Shown piece after piece: positions 28,804-37,737 of a stretch of DNA of 38,806 bases. Each line of letters begins with the position of its first letter. Positions within the stretch are counted from its first letter, which is position 1. The translations under genes and the position numbers were made by a program. This DNA is from Gammaproteobacteria bacterium (GTDB lineage: Bacteria > Pseudomonadota > Gammaproteobacteria > Steroidobacterales > Steroidobacteraceae): positions 1-38,806 of the forward strand of contig JANYLM010000085.1 of assembly GCA_025357835.1 (NCBI GenBank), given 5' to 3'. The notes beneath the pieces are model-generated. The model did not search any database and was not told where the DNA came from. It worked only from the letters and a program-made list of their open reading frames with translations.

Positions 28804-31055
28804 GAATAGCGAATTGCCTCGTATCGCTGTTTTTCCTTGCGATGGCCCAGCCATTGGCTGCGGCGCCGGACCTCGAATTTCACTCGCCCGCCTCCGCGAA
28901 CGACGCGGCCGCCGCCGCGACCATGCGCGATTTGGCTGTGCGCCTGGTTCCCGTCTATCAAGACACCGATCCGGACCGGTATCTCGCGAATTTGTCTGCG
29001 CTGCAAATGGCGGCAGACAACTATACGGCCGCGGATATGTCGCGAAAATCCCTGCGCGATCGGCGGCACCGCGCCACCCCGTCCCGGCCGGTCAGCCGCG
29101 AACTGATATATGACATGTACGCGCATACCAGGGCCATGGAGGTTGAAAAACGGGTTCCATTCGCGGAGGGATTCGCAGCAACTTACCGTGATGCGATGCC
29201 TCGCCTCAGCGACCGGGACGCCCACACGGTTACGGAATGGCTCGAGACCTCGCCGCTGGTGTTTCGGGATGCTCTGCAAAAATTATTGGACCGGCAGCGA
29301 ACGGAAGACAGCATCGGGCAGTCCGAAGCGGTGGAGCTCATTTGGGCGTACCTTGCCTTCGATGCCTATAGGACTTTCGGTCCCGTGGTGGGGGCTCTCG
29401 ACGCCGCGGAGGATGACCGGCGTTATACGGTCGACAATGAAATCCGGATCAAGACTATCGACGGAGCCAGCATAAGCGCGGTGCTGGTTCGCCCGAAGAA
29501 TCCCCACAAGCCGCTACCCGCGCTGCTTGAATTCACGATGTATGAATCCCGAAACTACGCTAAGGAGTGCGCTGCACACGGCTATGTGGGGATCGTGGCA
29601 TATGCCCGCGGCGTTCATGGCAGTCCGCAGCAAGTAGTTCCCTATCAGCACGACGGCGACGATGCGCGCGCGGTTATCAATTGGATTGCCAAACAGCCTT
29701 GGAGCGACGGCCGTGTTGGAATGTATGGCGAGGGCTACAGCGGCTTTACCGCCTGGGCAGCCGCAAAGCGCCTACCGGCCGCACTCAAAGCCATTGCCAC
29801 AGCGGGGGCCAGCGCACCCGGCATTGATGTCCCCATGGTGGGCAATGTTTTCCAGAACTCCGCGTACCGCTGGTCCTCCTACGTGACCAATACCAGGGCC
29901 TCGGACGAAAGTGACTATTACGACGATGCACAGTGGCGTGCGCTCGATCAGAAGTGGTACATCAGCGGCAGGGCATACCGAGATTTAGGCCGTCTTCACG
30001 GCAAGCCCAATCCTATATTCATCCGCTGGCTGAATCATCCGAGCTACGATCGGTACTGGCAGGCGATGGTGCCTTACCGGGAACAATTCGCGCGCGTCAA
30101 TATTCCTGCGCTGACGATATCGGGCTACTACGCCGGAAGCGAAAGGGGCGCCCTGTACTATTTCGGCCAGCACCATAGATTCAACCTGCATGCCGATCAC
30201 ACGCTGCTCATCGGTCCTTACGACGATGCCGTGATGCAGCGGGGGCCATTGGCGATGCTGCAGGGCTACCAAGTCGATTCGGCCGCTCTCGTCGACCTTC
30301 GTGAGTTGCGTTATCAGTGGTTCGATCACGCGTTCAAAGGCGGTGCAACGCCGCCCTTACTAAAAGGCCGGGTCAACTACGAGGTCATGGGCGCTAACGA
30401 GTGGCGCCACGCTGCCTCACTCGAGGCCATGGCCAAGGGGTCGCTACGTTTCTATCTGGATCCCGCTGTAGCGGGCGGCGCCCATCGATTGACGCTCCAT
30501 AAAAGTTTGAAGCCGGCGTTCGTCCGACAAACGATGAGCTACGTGGATCGCAAGGATGCCGCCTGGGTGCCGTCCCTGGATCTGATCAACACGAGTTTGG
30601 CGACTCACAACGACGTGACGTTCGTGAGCGAACCGCTGACGAAGATCACCGAGTTCAACGGCCTGTTCTCCGGTTGGCTGGATTTTACGGTGAACAAGAT
30701 GGATATGGACTTGAACGTTATTCTTTACGAGCTCTTGGCGGGCGGCAACTACATTCGCTTGTTCAGCCCAAGCTACGAATTACGCGCCAGCTATGCGCAG
30801 GACAGAGCCCACCGGCACCTGCTCAAGGCGGGCGAGCGCCAAGACTTGACGTTCCGGAGCGAGCGAATGACCAGCCGGCAGCTACAGCCCGGCAGTCGTC
30901 TGGTCATGGTTCTCGGCATCAATAAGCGGCCGGATCGCGAGATCAATTACGGTACCGGGAGCGACGTCAGCGAAGAATCCATCGCCGATGGCAAAATACC
31001 TCTCAAGATCCGCTGGCATAGCGACAGCTACATCGAAATTCCGATTCGCAGATAG
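28800..31055 (+). CDS. Exported CocE/NonD (S15-like) hydrolase homologue lacking the catalytic triad
   Basis: The 751-residue protein starts with a signal peptide (MRIANCLVSLFFLAMAQPLAAAP). A helical N-terminal region (to about 220) precedes an alpha/beta-hydrolase domain like cocaine esterase and X-Pro dipeptidyl peptidase (VRPKNPHKPLPALLEFTMYE, IAYARGVHGS-like segment, WIAKQPWSDGRVGMYG). A C-terminal jelly-roll (about 550-751) completes the CocE layout. In the nucleophile elbow G-x-S-Y-x-G the Ser is Gly312 (GEGYSG). The Asp of GWYDG is Ala445 (GYYAGS), and the His of GPWxH is Asp476 (GPYDDA). All three catalytic residues are missing in an otherwise intact frame. The ATG overlaps the ABC transporter stop by four bases. 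It is probably a periplasmic pseudoenzyme. Confidence 0.85.
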   Translation: MRIANCLVSLFFLAMAQPLAAAPDLEFHSPASANDAAAAATMRDLAVRLVPVYQDTDPDRYLANLSALQMAADNYTAADMSRKSLRDRRHRATPSRPVSRELIYDMYAHTRAMEVEKRVPFAEGFAATYRDAMPRLSDRDAHTVTEWLETSPLVFRDALQKLLDRQRTEDSIGQSEAVELIWAYLAFDAYRTFGPVVGALDAAEDDRRYTVDNEIRIKTIDGASISAVLVRPKNPHKPLPALLEFTMYESRNYAKECAAHGYVGIVAYARGVHGSPQQVVPYQHDGDDARAVINWIAKQPWSDGRVGMYGEGYSGFTAWAAAKRLPAALKAIATAGASAPGIDVPMVGNVFQNSAYRWSSYVTNTRASDESDYYDDAQWRALDQKWYISGRAYRDLGRLHGKPNPIFIRWLNHPSYDRYWQAMVPYREQFARVNIPALTISGYYAGSERGALYYFGQHHRFNLHADHTLLIGPYDDAVMQRGPLAMLQGYQVDSAALVDLRELRYQWFDHAFKGGATPPLLKGRVNYEVMGANEWRHAASLEAMAKGSLRFYLDPAVAGGAHRLTLHKSLKPAFVRQTMSYVDRKDAAWVPSLDLINTSLATHNDVTFVSEPLTKITEFNGLFSGWLDFTVNKMDMDLNVILYELLAGGNYIRLFSPSYELRASYAQDRAHRHLLKAGERQDLTFRSERMTSRQLQPGSRLVMVLGINKRPDREINYGTGSDVSEESIADGKIPLKIRWHSDSYIEIPIRR

Positions 31056-31348
31056 GCTGGACTAATCATTGAAACCGCGGGTCATCGACCAACCCGGGGT
31101 CGGTCAAGTGGCTTCCAGGCGCGGGGTGGGTATGGCGACCATGACTGGCCCAAAGGCGTCGGCTACAATCGAGGTCGCCGGCTACCGATTGCAGCATTTT
31201 GTGGCGCCTGCGGCCGTGCGCTAGGGGGACTGGCGGGTCTGTCTCGAATTCTTCGACATACCTCTGCTGTCGTGTCAGACTATGCGGTTTTGACGCCCGC
31301 CTACCGCGGGCTACTTGTTACACTACTTAACTTTTCCACGGATACGCC
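31056..31348. other. Intergenic region before the EF-G paralogue
   Basis: The 293-base gap holds a small stem CGACC/GGTCG (31086-31102) shortly after the hydrolase stop and a GCCCGC/GCGGGC stem with a five-base loop at 31295-31311, about 40 bases before the EF-G start. Neither has a T-run. No gene, repeat or convincing promoter was recognised. Confidence 0.5.
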
Positions 31349-33505
<2,157 letters not shown>

Positions 33506-33517
33506 GTCGCTGCATGG

Positions 33518-33545
33518 GGCGGCCCGGGAACGGTCCTGGGCTGCC
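33518..33545 (+). terminator. Candidate terminator hairpin after EF-G
   Basis: GGCGGCCCGGG (33518-33528) can pair along its full length with CCTGGGCTGCC (33535-33545), eleven pairs including two G-U, around a six-base loop. It lies 12 bases after the EF-G stop, but GCTACAAATACC follows rather than a T-run, so termination would be weak or Rho-assisted. Confidence 0.4.
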
Positions 33546-33560
33546 GCTACAAATACCATA

Positions 33561-33603
33561 GCGGGAAATCGCTTTAGCTCAACGGTAGCGGTTGCCTTCC
33601 CGC
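33561..33603 (+). ncRNA. Long stem-loop with tRNA-like end sequences
   Basis: GCGGGAA/TTCCCGC form seven perfect pairs. Inside, ATCGCT (33568-33573) pairs with AGCGGT (33587-33592), separated by a four-base bulge. The loop contains TAGCTCAACGGTAG, which resembles a tRNA D arm, and the outer stem equals a tRNA-Gly acceptor stem. No anticodon or T arm is present, so it is not a working tRNA; it may be a remnant or simply part of the leader RNA. Confidence 0.3.
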
Positions 33604-33757
33604 CATTTATGTCTTTACACATTACCGGCACCGGCCTATCTTCCCTAAGGTTCAGGTCACACAGGTCGTCCTCGTGAGTAGTTGTACGAGTGGTAATCAG
33701 TGCCGCGCAATCGGCACTCGCGCATTGGCTCGATAACGCTTCAGAACCGCCGAAGCG

Positions 33758-33826
33758 CCTTCCGGCCGGATGCGGAAGGTGTGAATGGCTCGAAGGGATT
33801 CGATTCCCGCCGATCTTGACCTTCCG
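33758..33826 (+). promoter_or_regulatory. Mutually exclusive helices in the Nramp leader
   Basis: CGGAAGG (33773-33779) can pair with CCTTCCG upstream (33758-33764), or, as CGGAAGGT, with ACCTTCCG downstream (33819-33826) in eight perfect pairs. Both cannot form together. Competing helices of this kind are typical of riboswitches and attenuators. Confidence 0.45.
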
Positions 33827-33842
33827 ATTTCCACCTCGTCTT

Positions 33843-33877
33843 CCACGCGGGACTCCTGCTGTTTTTGGAGCGTGGCG
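33843..33877 (+). promoter_or_regulatory. Hairpin sequestering the Nramp ribosome binding site
   Basis: The likely ribosome binding site GGAG (33867-33870) pairs with CTCC (33853-33856). The adjacent CGTGG (33871-33875) pairs with CCACG (33843-33847), leaving a five-base bulge and a ten-base loop. The stem ends two bases before the ATG at 33878, so translation would be blocked unless the hairpin is opened. Confidence 0.5.
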
Positions 33878-35161
33878 ATGGTCAATTGGATTAAAAGCAT
33901 TGCGGATAATCCGCGGGTAAGGCAATTGGGCCCCGGTCTCATTACCGGTGCCGCCGACGATGATCCGAGCGGCATCGCCACTTATTCTCAGGCCGGGGCG
34001 CAGTTCGGCTACAGCATGCTGTGGACCGTGCTGTTCACCTATCCTCTGATGGTCGGTATCCAAATGGTCAGTGCTCGCCTCGGCTGCATCACGGGTCGGG
34101 GGCTTGCTGCGAATGTGAAATTGGTGTTCCCGCGGTCCGTGCTGTACGGCATCGTCGGTCTGCTGCTGATTGCCAATACCATCAACATCGCCGCCGATAT
34201 CGCAGCCATGGGCGAGGCGCTGCGTTTGCTGCTCGGTGGCTCGGCGCATCTGTATTCCGTGGCCTTCGGCGTGCTGTGTTTGGGACTGCAAGTCTTTCTG
34301 CGGTACGCGGACTACGTACGCTATTTGAAGTGGCTGACCCTCGCGCTCTTATCCTATGTAGCGGTGATATTTACCGTCCACGTCCCCTGGGGTGCGGTCC
34401 TGTCCCAGATGGTCGTGCCCAGCCTGGTCCTGGATCACAACACCATTACAATGATTGTGGCGGTGTTCGGCACCACCATCAGCCCGTACTTATTCTTTTG
34501 GCAGGCCGCGCAAGAGATGGAGGATTTGCGTGCTATTACCGCTCGCAACGGCGGCGGCTCGTTACTGCCGTACGCAGAGGAGGTGGCGCGGCGCCACTTG
34601 CGGCGCATACGGTGGGACACCTACGTGGGCATGGGCTTCTCGAACTTGATTGCCTTCTTCATTATCCTGAGCACGGCGGCCACCTTGCACGCTGCGGGCA
34701 TTGTCGACATTCAAACCTCGGCTCAGGCAGCCGAAGCGCTGCGACCCATTGGCGGTCAGACCACATTCTTGTTGTTCAGCTTGGGGATAATCGGCACCGG
34801 TATGCTGGCCGTGCCGGTGTTGGCGGGCTCGGCCGCTTATGCAGTATCGGAGAGTTTCGACTGGCAATCGGGCCTGGACATGAAGGTGCACGAGGCCTAT
34901 GAATTCTACGGCATCATCGCAATTGCGACCGTGGGCGGCGTGGCATTGAATTTTACGCATTTGGACCCGATGCGGGCACTGGTTTGGAGTGCAGAAATAA
35001 ACGGCGTCATCGCGGTTCCCATCATGGTGGTCATGATGCTGCTGGCCTCTCGCGAAGACGTGATGGGGCGATTTGTGATTTGGCCGCGATTGCGGCGGCT
35101 GGGATGGGCAGCCACGGCGGTGATGGCGGTGACCGTCGTTGCGATGATCATCACGACGTGA
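33878..35161 (+). CDS. Divergent Nramp (SLC11)-family divalent metal transporter
   Basis: Inner-membrane transporter of 427 residues with about eleven hydrophobic segments. It begins with the Nramp-like LGPGLITGAADDDPSGIATYSQAGAQFG. The canonical TM1 DPGN metal motif is replaced by DPSG (29-32), and the TM6 motif with Met-Pro-His is TISPYLFFW, with Ser202 and Tyr204 at the Met and His positions. It therefore belongs to a divergent branch whose substrate may not be Mn(II) or Fe(II); Mg(II) has been shown for one divergent branch, but I cannot transfer that here. The frame is open upstream to 33785, but the ATG at 33878 has GGAG seven bases before it and begins the conserved N-terminus. murJ follows after 29 bases. 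Confidence 0.88.
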   Translation: MVNWIKSIADNPRVRQLGPGLITGAADDDPSGIATYSQAGAQFGYSMLWTVLFTYPLMVGIQMVSARLGCITGRGLAANVKLVFPRSVLYGIVGLLLIANTINIAADIAAMGEALRLLLGGSAHLYSVAFGVLCLGLQVFLRYADYVRYLKWLTLALLSYVAVIFTVHVPWGAVLSQMVVPSLVLDHNTITMIVAVFGTTISPYLFFWQAAQEMEDLRAITARNGGGSLLPYAEEVARRHLRRIRWDTYVGMGFSNLIAFFIILSTAATLHAAGIVDIQTSAQAAEALRPIGGQTTFLLFSLGIIGTGMLAVPVLAGSAAYAVSESFDWQSGLDMKVHEAYEFYGIIAIATVGGVALNFTHLDPMRALVWSAEINGVIAVPIMVVMMLLASREDVMGRFVIWPRLRRLGWAATAVMAVTVVAMIITT

Positions 35162-35163
35162 GG

Positions 35164-35182
35164 AGCTTAGGTTAGGTAAGCT
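35164..35182. repeat. Short inverted repeat between the Nramp-like gene and murJ
   Basis: AGCTTA (35164-35169) and TAAGCT (35177-35182) are perfect inverted arms around a seven-base spacer, beginning three bases after the transporter stop and ending nine bases before the murJ ATG. It may fold over the murJ initiation region, which lacks a clear ribosome binding site at normal distance. Confidence 0.35.
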
Positions 35183-35190
35183 TCCCATTC

Positions 35191-36825
35191 ATGAACGAAC
35201 CGTCATCGCTGCCCGACGCCGCCTTTGCCTCGGACGAGCGCACCGAGAAGCTGAATACCAAGGCGGCAGGGATTATCGGCCTGGCGGTGATGTGCAGCCG
35301 GCTGCTCGGGCTGGCGCGCGAGCAAATCTTCGCCGCCCTGTTCGGCGGCGGCGCCGCAATGGATGCATTCACGGCCGCTTTTCGCATCCCGAACCTGCTG
35401 CGTGATTTGTTCGCCGAAGGCGCGCTGTCGACGGCATTCGTCACCACTTTCAGTAAAACCATTGCGCGCGGCGGCGATGACGCCGCGTGGCGTCTTGCGA
35501 ATAAAGTCGCGACGTTGACGGCGGTAGTTCTGGGCCTCATATGCATTGCCGGGATGGTGTTTTCGGTCCAGCTGGTGACGACCTTGGCACCGGGCTTCGA
35601 CCCCGAAAAGGCGGCGATGACCGCACACCTTACCCGCATCATGTTTCCCTTCATTCTCCTGGTTTCGCTTGCCGCCTTGGTCATGGGAATGCTCAATTCC
35701 AAGAGCGTCTTCGGAATGCCGGCGATGGCGTCGAGTTTCTTCAATATGGGCTCCATCGTCGGCGGGGTGATTCTCGGTTATTGGATCGATCCACACTTCG
35801 GTCGGGGCGCGCTGGTTGGCTTGGCCTTTGCCACGGTGTTCGGCGGCGCTCTTCAGCTCGCCGTGCAACTACCGTCGCTGGCACGGCTCGGGTACCGTTT
35901 CCGTCCGGATTTTCGCTGGCGTGATGCCGGCGTGAAGGCGATATTGCTGTTGATGGGGCCCTCGGTGATCGCCGCCAGCACCACCCAATTCAATGTACTT
36001 GTCAATTCGATGTTTGCCTCGACGCTCGGCGACGGACCGATTTTCTGGCTGTCGATCGCGTTTCGCCTGATGCAGCTGCCTTTGGGTCTGTTTGGTGTCG
36101 CGCTGGGCACCGTGACCCTGCCGCTGCTGTCGCGGCTGGTGGTCGCCGGCCAAATGACCGCGTTTCGTGAGGAGCTTGCGCGAGCGATGCGTTTGGCGCT
36201 GCTGCTCACTATTCCGTCGACGGTCGGACTCATCATGCTGGCCGAGCCCATCATTTCCGTGCTCTACCAGCACGGGAAATTCAACGCTTATCAGGCGGCG
36301 CAGGCCGCCGGCGCGCTGCGGTTCTACGCCGTCGGTCTTGCCGGCTACGCCGCGCTCAAGGTGTTGGTGAACGCGTTTTACGCCCTCGATAGACGCAAGA
36401 CACCGATGCTGATTAGCTTCCTCGCGGTGGCGCTCAATCTGATGTTGAATTGGATATTCACCTTCCACTTGGGATGGGGACATCGCGGACTGGCTTTCTC
36501 CACCGGCTGCATCGCAACCGTGAATTTCCTATTGTTGTACGCGCTGATGCGCCGGCATCTCAACGGTCTCGAATCGCGCCGTATGCTGGTTATGTTGGGA
36601 AAAATAGCCATTGCGTCTGCCGCCCTGGTTGCGGTTTGCGCCGCCTCGTCGCATTGGCTGCTCGCGGACTGGCAAACGCAGGCCTTTCTAAGCAAACTCG
36701 CCGCGGTTCTCGGCACAGTCGTTGTGGGCGCGCTCGTGTTTGCCGCCTGCGGTGCTGCCTTGCATATCGACGAGCTCAAGGAACTGCAGGCAGCGCTCAT
36801 GCGGCGGCTGCGACGCGCTACATGA
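35191..36825 (+). CDS. murJ: Lipid II flippase MurJ
   Basis: MOP-superfamily membrane protein that flips lipid II to the periplasm for peptidoglycan assembly. The 544 residues are slightly longer than the usual 510. The conserved N-terminal region is SRLLGLAREQIFAALFG, followed by MDAFTAAFRIPNLLRDLFAEGALSTAFV, which contains the essential Arg and Asp of the central cavity. About fourteen hydrophobic segments follow (RIMFPFILLVSLAALVMGML, LNLMLNWIFTFHLGW). Gammaproteobacterial murJ usually lies near rpsT or ribF, so this location is atypical and could mean a second copy. It is probably cotranscribed with the Nramp-like gene. Its last eight bases overlap the 3' end of the convergent glutathione transferase gene. 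Confidence 0.93.
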   Translation: MNEPSSLPDAAFASDERTEKLNTKAAGIIGLAVMCSRLLGLAREQIFAALFGGGAAMDAFTAAFRIPNLLRDLFAEGALSTAFVTTFSKTIARGGDDAAWRLANKVATLTAVVLGLICIAGMVFSVQLVTTLAPGFDPEKAAMTAHLTRIMFPFILLVSLAALVMGMLNSKSVFGMPAMASSFFNMGSIVGGVILGYWIDPHFGRGALVGLAFATVFGGALQLAVQLPSLARLGYRFRPDFRWRDAGVKAILLLMGPSVIAASTTQFNVLVNSMFASTLGDGPIFWLSIAFRLMQLPLGLFGVALGTVTLPLLSRLVVAGQMTAFREELARAMRLALLLTIPSTVGLIMLAEPIISVLYQHGKFNAYQAAQAAGALRFYAVGLAGYAALKVLVNAFYALDRRKTPMLISFLAVALNLMLNWIFTFHLGWGHRGLAFSTGCIATVNFLLLYALMRRHLNGLESRRMLVMLGKIAIASAALVAVCAASSHWLLADWQTQAFLSKLAAVLGTVVVGALVFAACGAALHIDELKELQAALMRRLRRAT

Positions 36826-37525
36826 CCGGCTTGGGTATTTCGAGCCCTCGGACCACCGCGGGACGCGCCATGAATGCATCCAGCGCGCGAGTGACATGCG
36901 GAAAGTCGCTTATGCCGACCAGATCTGCAGCCTGGTAGAAAACTACCAGGTTGTTGACCCAGGGAAAGGTGGCCACGTCTGCAATCGTAAAAACGTCGCC
37001 CATTATCCAGGCCCGGTCCGCGAGCTGCCGGTTCAGCACTCCCAATAGGCGTTTTGATTCCGCGACATAGCGGTCGCGCGGGCGCTTGTCCGCAAAATCT
37101 TTGCCTGCAAATTTATTGAAGAAACCGACCTGGCCGAACATGGGGCCGACGCCGCTCATTTGAAACATCAGCCACTGGATGCATTGGTAGCGGGCCGCCG
37201 GACCCTGCGGCATGAGCAGGGTGGTCTTCTCGGCGAGATAGATCAGGATGGCGCCGGACTCAAATAGCGGCAGCGGTTTGCCGCCGGGACCGTTGGGGTC
37301 CAGGATAGCCGGAATTTTGTTGTTGGGATTGAGGGATAGAAATTCCATCGTCAGCTGATCATTGCTGTCAAAGCTTAGAAGATGCGGCTCATAGGGCAGC
37401 CCGATCTCCTCCAGCATGATGGAGACCTTGACGCCGTTAGGAGTCGGAAGGGAATAGAGCTGTAGCCGGTCGGGATGCCGGGCGGGCCATTTCTTGGTAA
37501 CGGGAAATGCAGACAAATCGCTCAT
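36818..37525 (-). CDS. Glutathione S-transferase, Ure2p-like YfcG/YghU type
   Basis: Cytoplasmic GST-fold protein of 235 residues. The thioredoxin-like N-terminal domain carries the YSLPTPNGVKVSIMLEE motif (TPNG replaces the usual catalytic Tyr or Ser), LNPNNKIPAILD with the cis-Pro, and FESGAILIYLAEK for glutathione binding. The helical C-terminal domain has QWLMFQMSGVGPMFGQVGFFNKFA, RLLGVLNRQLADRAW and FTIADVATFPWVNN. This matches YfcG and YghU, which act as glutathione-dependent disulfide reductases. The frame is open to 37615, but the ATG at 37525 (MSDLSAFPVTKKW) begins the conserved part and is preferred. It converges on murJ with an eight-base overlap. Confidence 0.92.
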   Translation of the reverse strand: MSDLSAFPVTKKWPARHPDRLQLYSLPTPNGVKVSIMLEEIGLPYEPHLLSFDSNDQLTMEFLSLNPNNKIPAILDPNGPGGKPLPLFESGAILIYLAEKTTLLMPQGPAARYQCIQWLMFQMSGVGPMFGQVGFFNKFAGKDFADKRPRDRYVAESKRLLGVLNRQLADRAWIMGDVFTIADVATFPWVNNLVVFYQAADLVGISDFPHVTRALDAFMARPAVVRGLEIPKPVM

Positions 37526-37737
37526 ATTGAATCCTGTGGCCGGGTAGAGCGTATGGTAGCGAAACTGGCGCCGATAATCGTGTGCGGCGACAAGCGGCGG
37601 ACGGCTACGCCGCACGACTGCATAAGAACCACGGGCGTGCTACTTGAACGATCGAATAGTAGTATCGTGCTGTGTGCGGGTACTGGCTTTCCCAATCTTG
37701 CACAAGTTGCTCGCGTCATAACAATTGGAGGACGTTA
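37526..37737. other. Divergent region between the GST and amidohydrolase genes
   Basis: The 212-base gap contains an inverted repeat GTGCGGCG (37582-37589) and CGCCGCAC (37608-37615) with an 18-base spacer, a second pair ACGAT/ATCGT at 37648-37668, and a strong GGAGGA ribosome binding site at 37727-37732. No convincing promoter hexamer pair was found for either gene. Confidence 0.5.

Larger units (their letters stand above)
33506..33877 (+). promoter_or_regulatory. Structured leader region of the Nramp-like transporter
   Basis: This 372-base gene-free stretch is full of perfect stems on the plus strand: GCGGGAA/TTCCCGC (33561-33603), CTCGT/ACGAG (33671-33690), AGTGCCG/CGGCACT (33699-33718), CGCTTC/GAAGCG (33737-33757), CCTTCCG/CGGAAGG (33758-33779, directly abutting the previous stem), GGGA/TCCC (33795-33808) and a start-proximal hairpin (33843-33875). 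This looks like a regulatory mRNA leader, plausibly metal-responsive given the transporter. I cannot assign it to a known riboswitch class. The promoter and therefore the true RNA 5' end are not evident. Confidence 0.5.

Noticed and set aside
31290..31317. TTGACG and TACTTG with a 16-base palindromic spacer before EF-G as a promoter
   Set aside because: The -35 is good but TACTTG matches the -10 consensus at only two positions; alternative -10 hexamers are at impossible spacing.
33671..33690. GAGTAG in a hairpin loop as a hint of a yybP-ykoY manganese riboswitch
   Set aside because: Only a short piece resembles the class; the second conserved loop and the expected four-way arrangement are not seen.
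33795..33808. GGGATTCGATTCCC as a tRNA T arm paired with the tRNA-Gly-like stem at 33561
   Set aside because: It is about 200 bases away with no anticodon arm between, and the loop-closing pair is wrong for a T arm; most likely chance.
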